A program made the translations under genes and the position numbers. This document shows, piece by piece, positions 7,100-7,137 of a stretch of DNA of 7,137 nucleotides; within the stretch, counting starts at the first letter, position 1; every line of letters begins with the position of its first letter. This stretch comes from Thiolapillus brandeum (GTDB lineage: Bacteria > Pseudomonadota > Gammaproteobacteria > Chromatiales > Chromatiaceae): the NCBI GenBank assembly GCA_011051425.1, contig DRLF01000072.1:1-7137 (forward strand). The letters run 5' to 3'. The notes under the pieces are model-generated. The model was not told the origin of the DNA. It was given only the letters and a program-made list of their open reading frames with translations, and searched no databases.

Positions 7100-7137
7100 A
7101 ATCAGTCAAAAGTCTATTACAAATATATCATTCCTGT

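Larger units (their letters stand above)
6839..7137 (-). promoter_or_regulatory. Upstream noncoding region of the kinase operon
   Basis: These 299 bases precede the kinase start and run to the window edge. I see no convincing gene on either strand. The region is visibly more AT-rich than the coding DNA and holds the hairpin at 7064-7099, the GGTTC/GAACC repeats at 6938-6988 and 6872-6879, and a weak candidate promoter at 6875-6902. No good Shine-Dalgarno sequence precedes the ATG at 6838. The operon promoter should lie here unless transcription enters from beyond the right edge. Nothing recognisable is seen in 7100-7137. Confidence 0.6.

Noticed and set aside
7100..7137. Possible start of another gene or promoter at the right edge (TATATC and TTGACT-like hexamers)
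   Set aside because: No matching partner hexamer is found at 16-18 bases and no open frame of useful length is visible before the window ends.

Overview
The window is a two-gene signalling locus read entirely on the minus strand. It looks like the chromosome of a moderately GC-rich Gram-negative bacterium. A gammaproteobacterium is my best guess from the protein style and domain combinations, but there is no rRNA, housekeeping gene or other marker to confirm it.

Layout, in the direction of transcription (right to left). Positions 7137-6839 are a noncoding upstream region. It holds a GC-rich hairpin (7064-7099), an operator-like set of GGTTC/GAACC repeats (6938-6988 plus one more copy at 6872-6879) and a weak candidate promoter. 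Positions 6838-2297 encode a 1513-residue hybrid sensor histidine kinase. Its parts in order are an N-terminal signal or membrane anchor, a periplasmic sensor of fourteen propeller repeats with a Y_Y_Y domain, a transmembrane helix, HisKA, HATPase_c, a degenerate receiver, an intact receiver and an HPt domain. After a 15-base gap, positions 2281-149 encode a 710-residue response regulator with REC, PAS, GGDEF and EAL domains. Positions 148-1 are noncoding. They carry an AT-rich inverted repeat and three related 13-base direct repeats about 20-21 bases apart.

How the genes probably work together: the kinase ends in an HPt domain, and the gene directly behind it encodes a receiver with an intact phosphorylation site. 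The simplest model is a four-step phosphorelay, His869 to Asp1297 to His1453 in the kinase and then to Asp62 of the response regulator. A periplasmic signal would thereby adjust cyclic-di-GMP through the GGDEF (synthesis) and EAL (breakdown) domains. The domains and key residues are seen directly in the translations; the partner assignment is inferred from adjacency and domain logic. The signal sensed cannot be read from the sequence.

No tRNA, rRNA, mobile element, CRISPR array or broken gene was found. The locus is a recognisable type rather than a wholly new system. The points most worth checking are the pseudo-receiver inside the kinase, the insertion between the I-site-like RxxD and the GGDEF motif, and the two repeat clusters in the flanking noncoding DNA.
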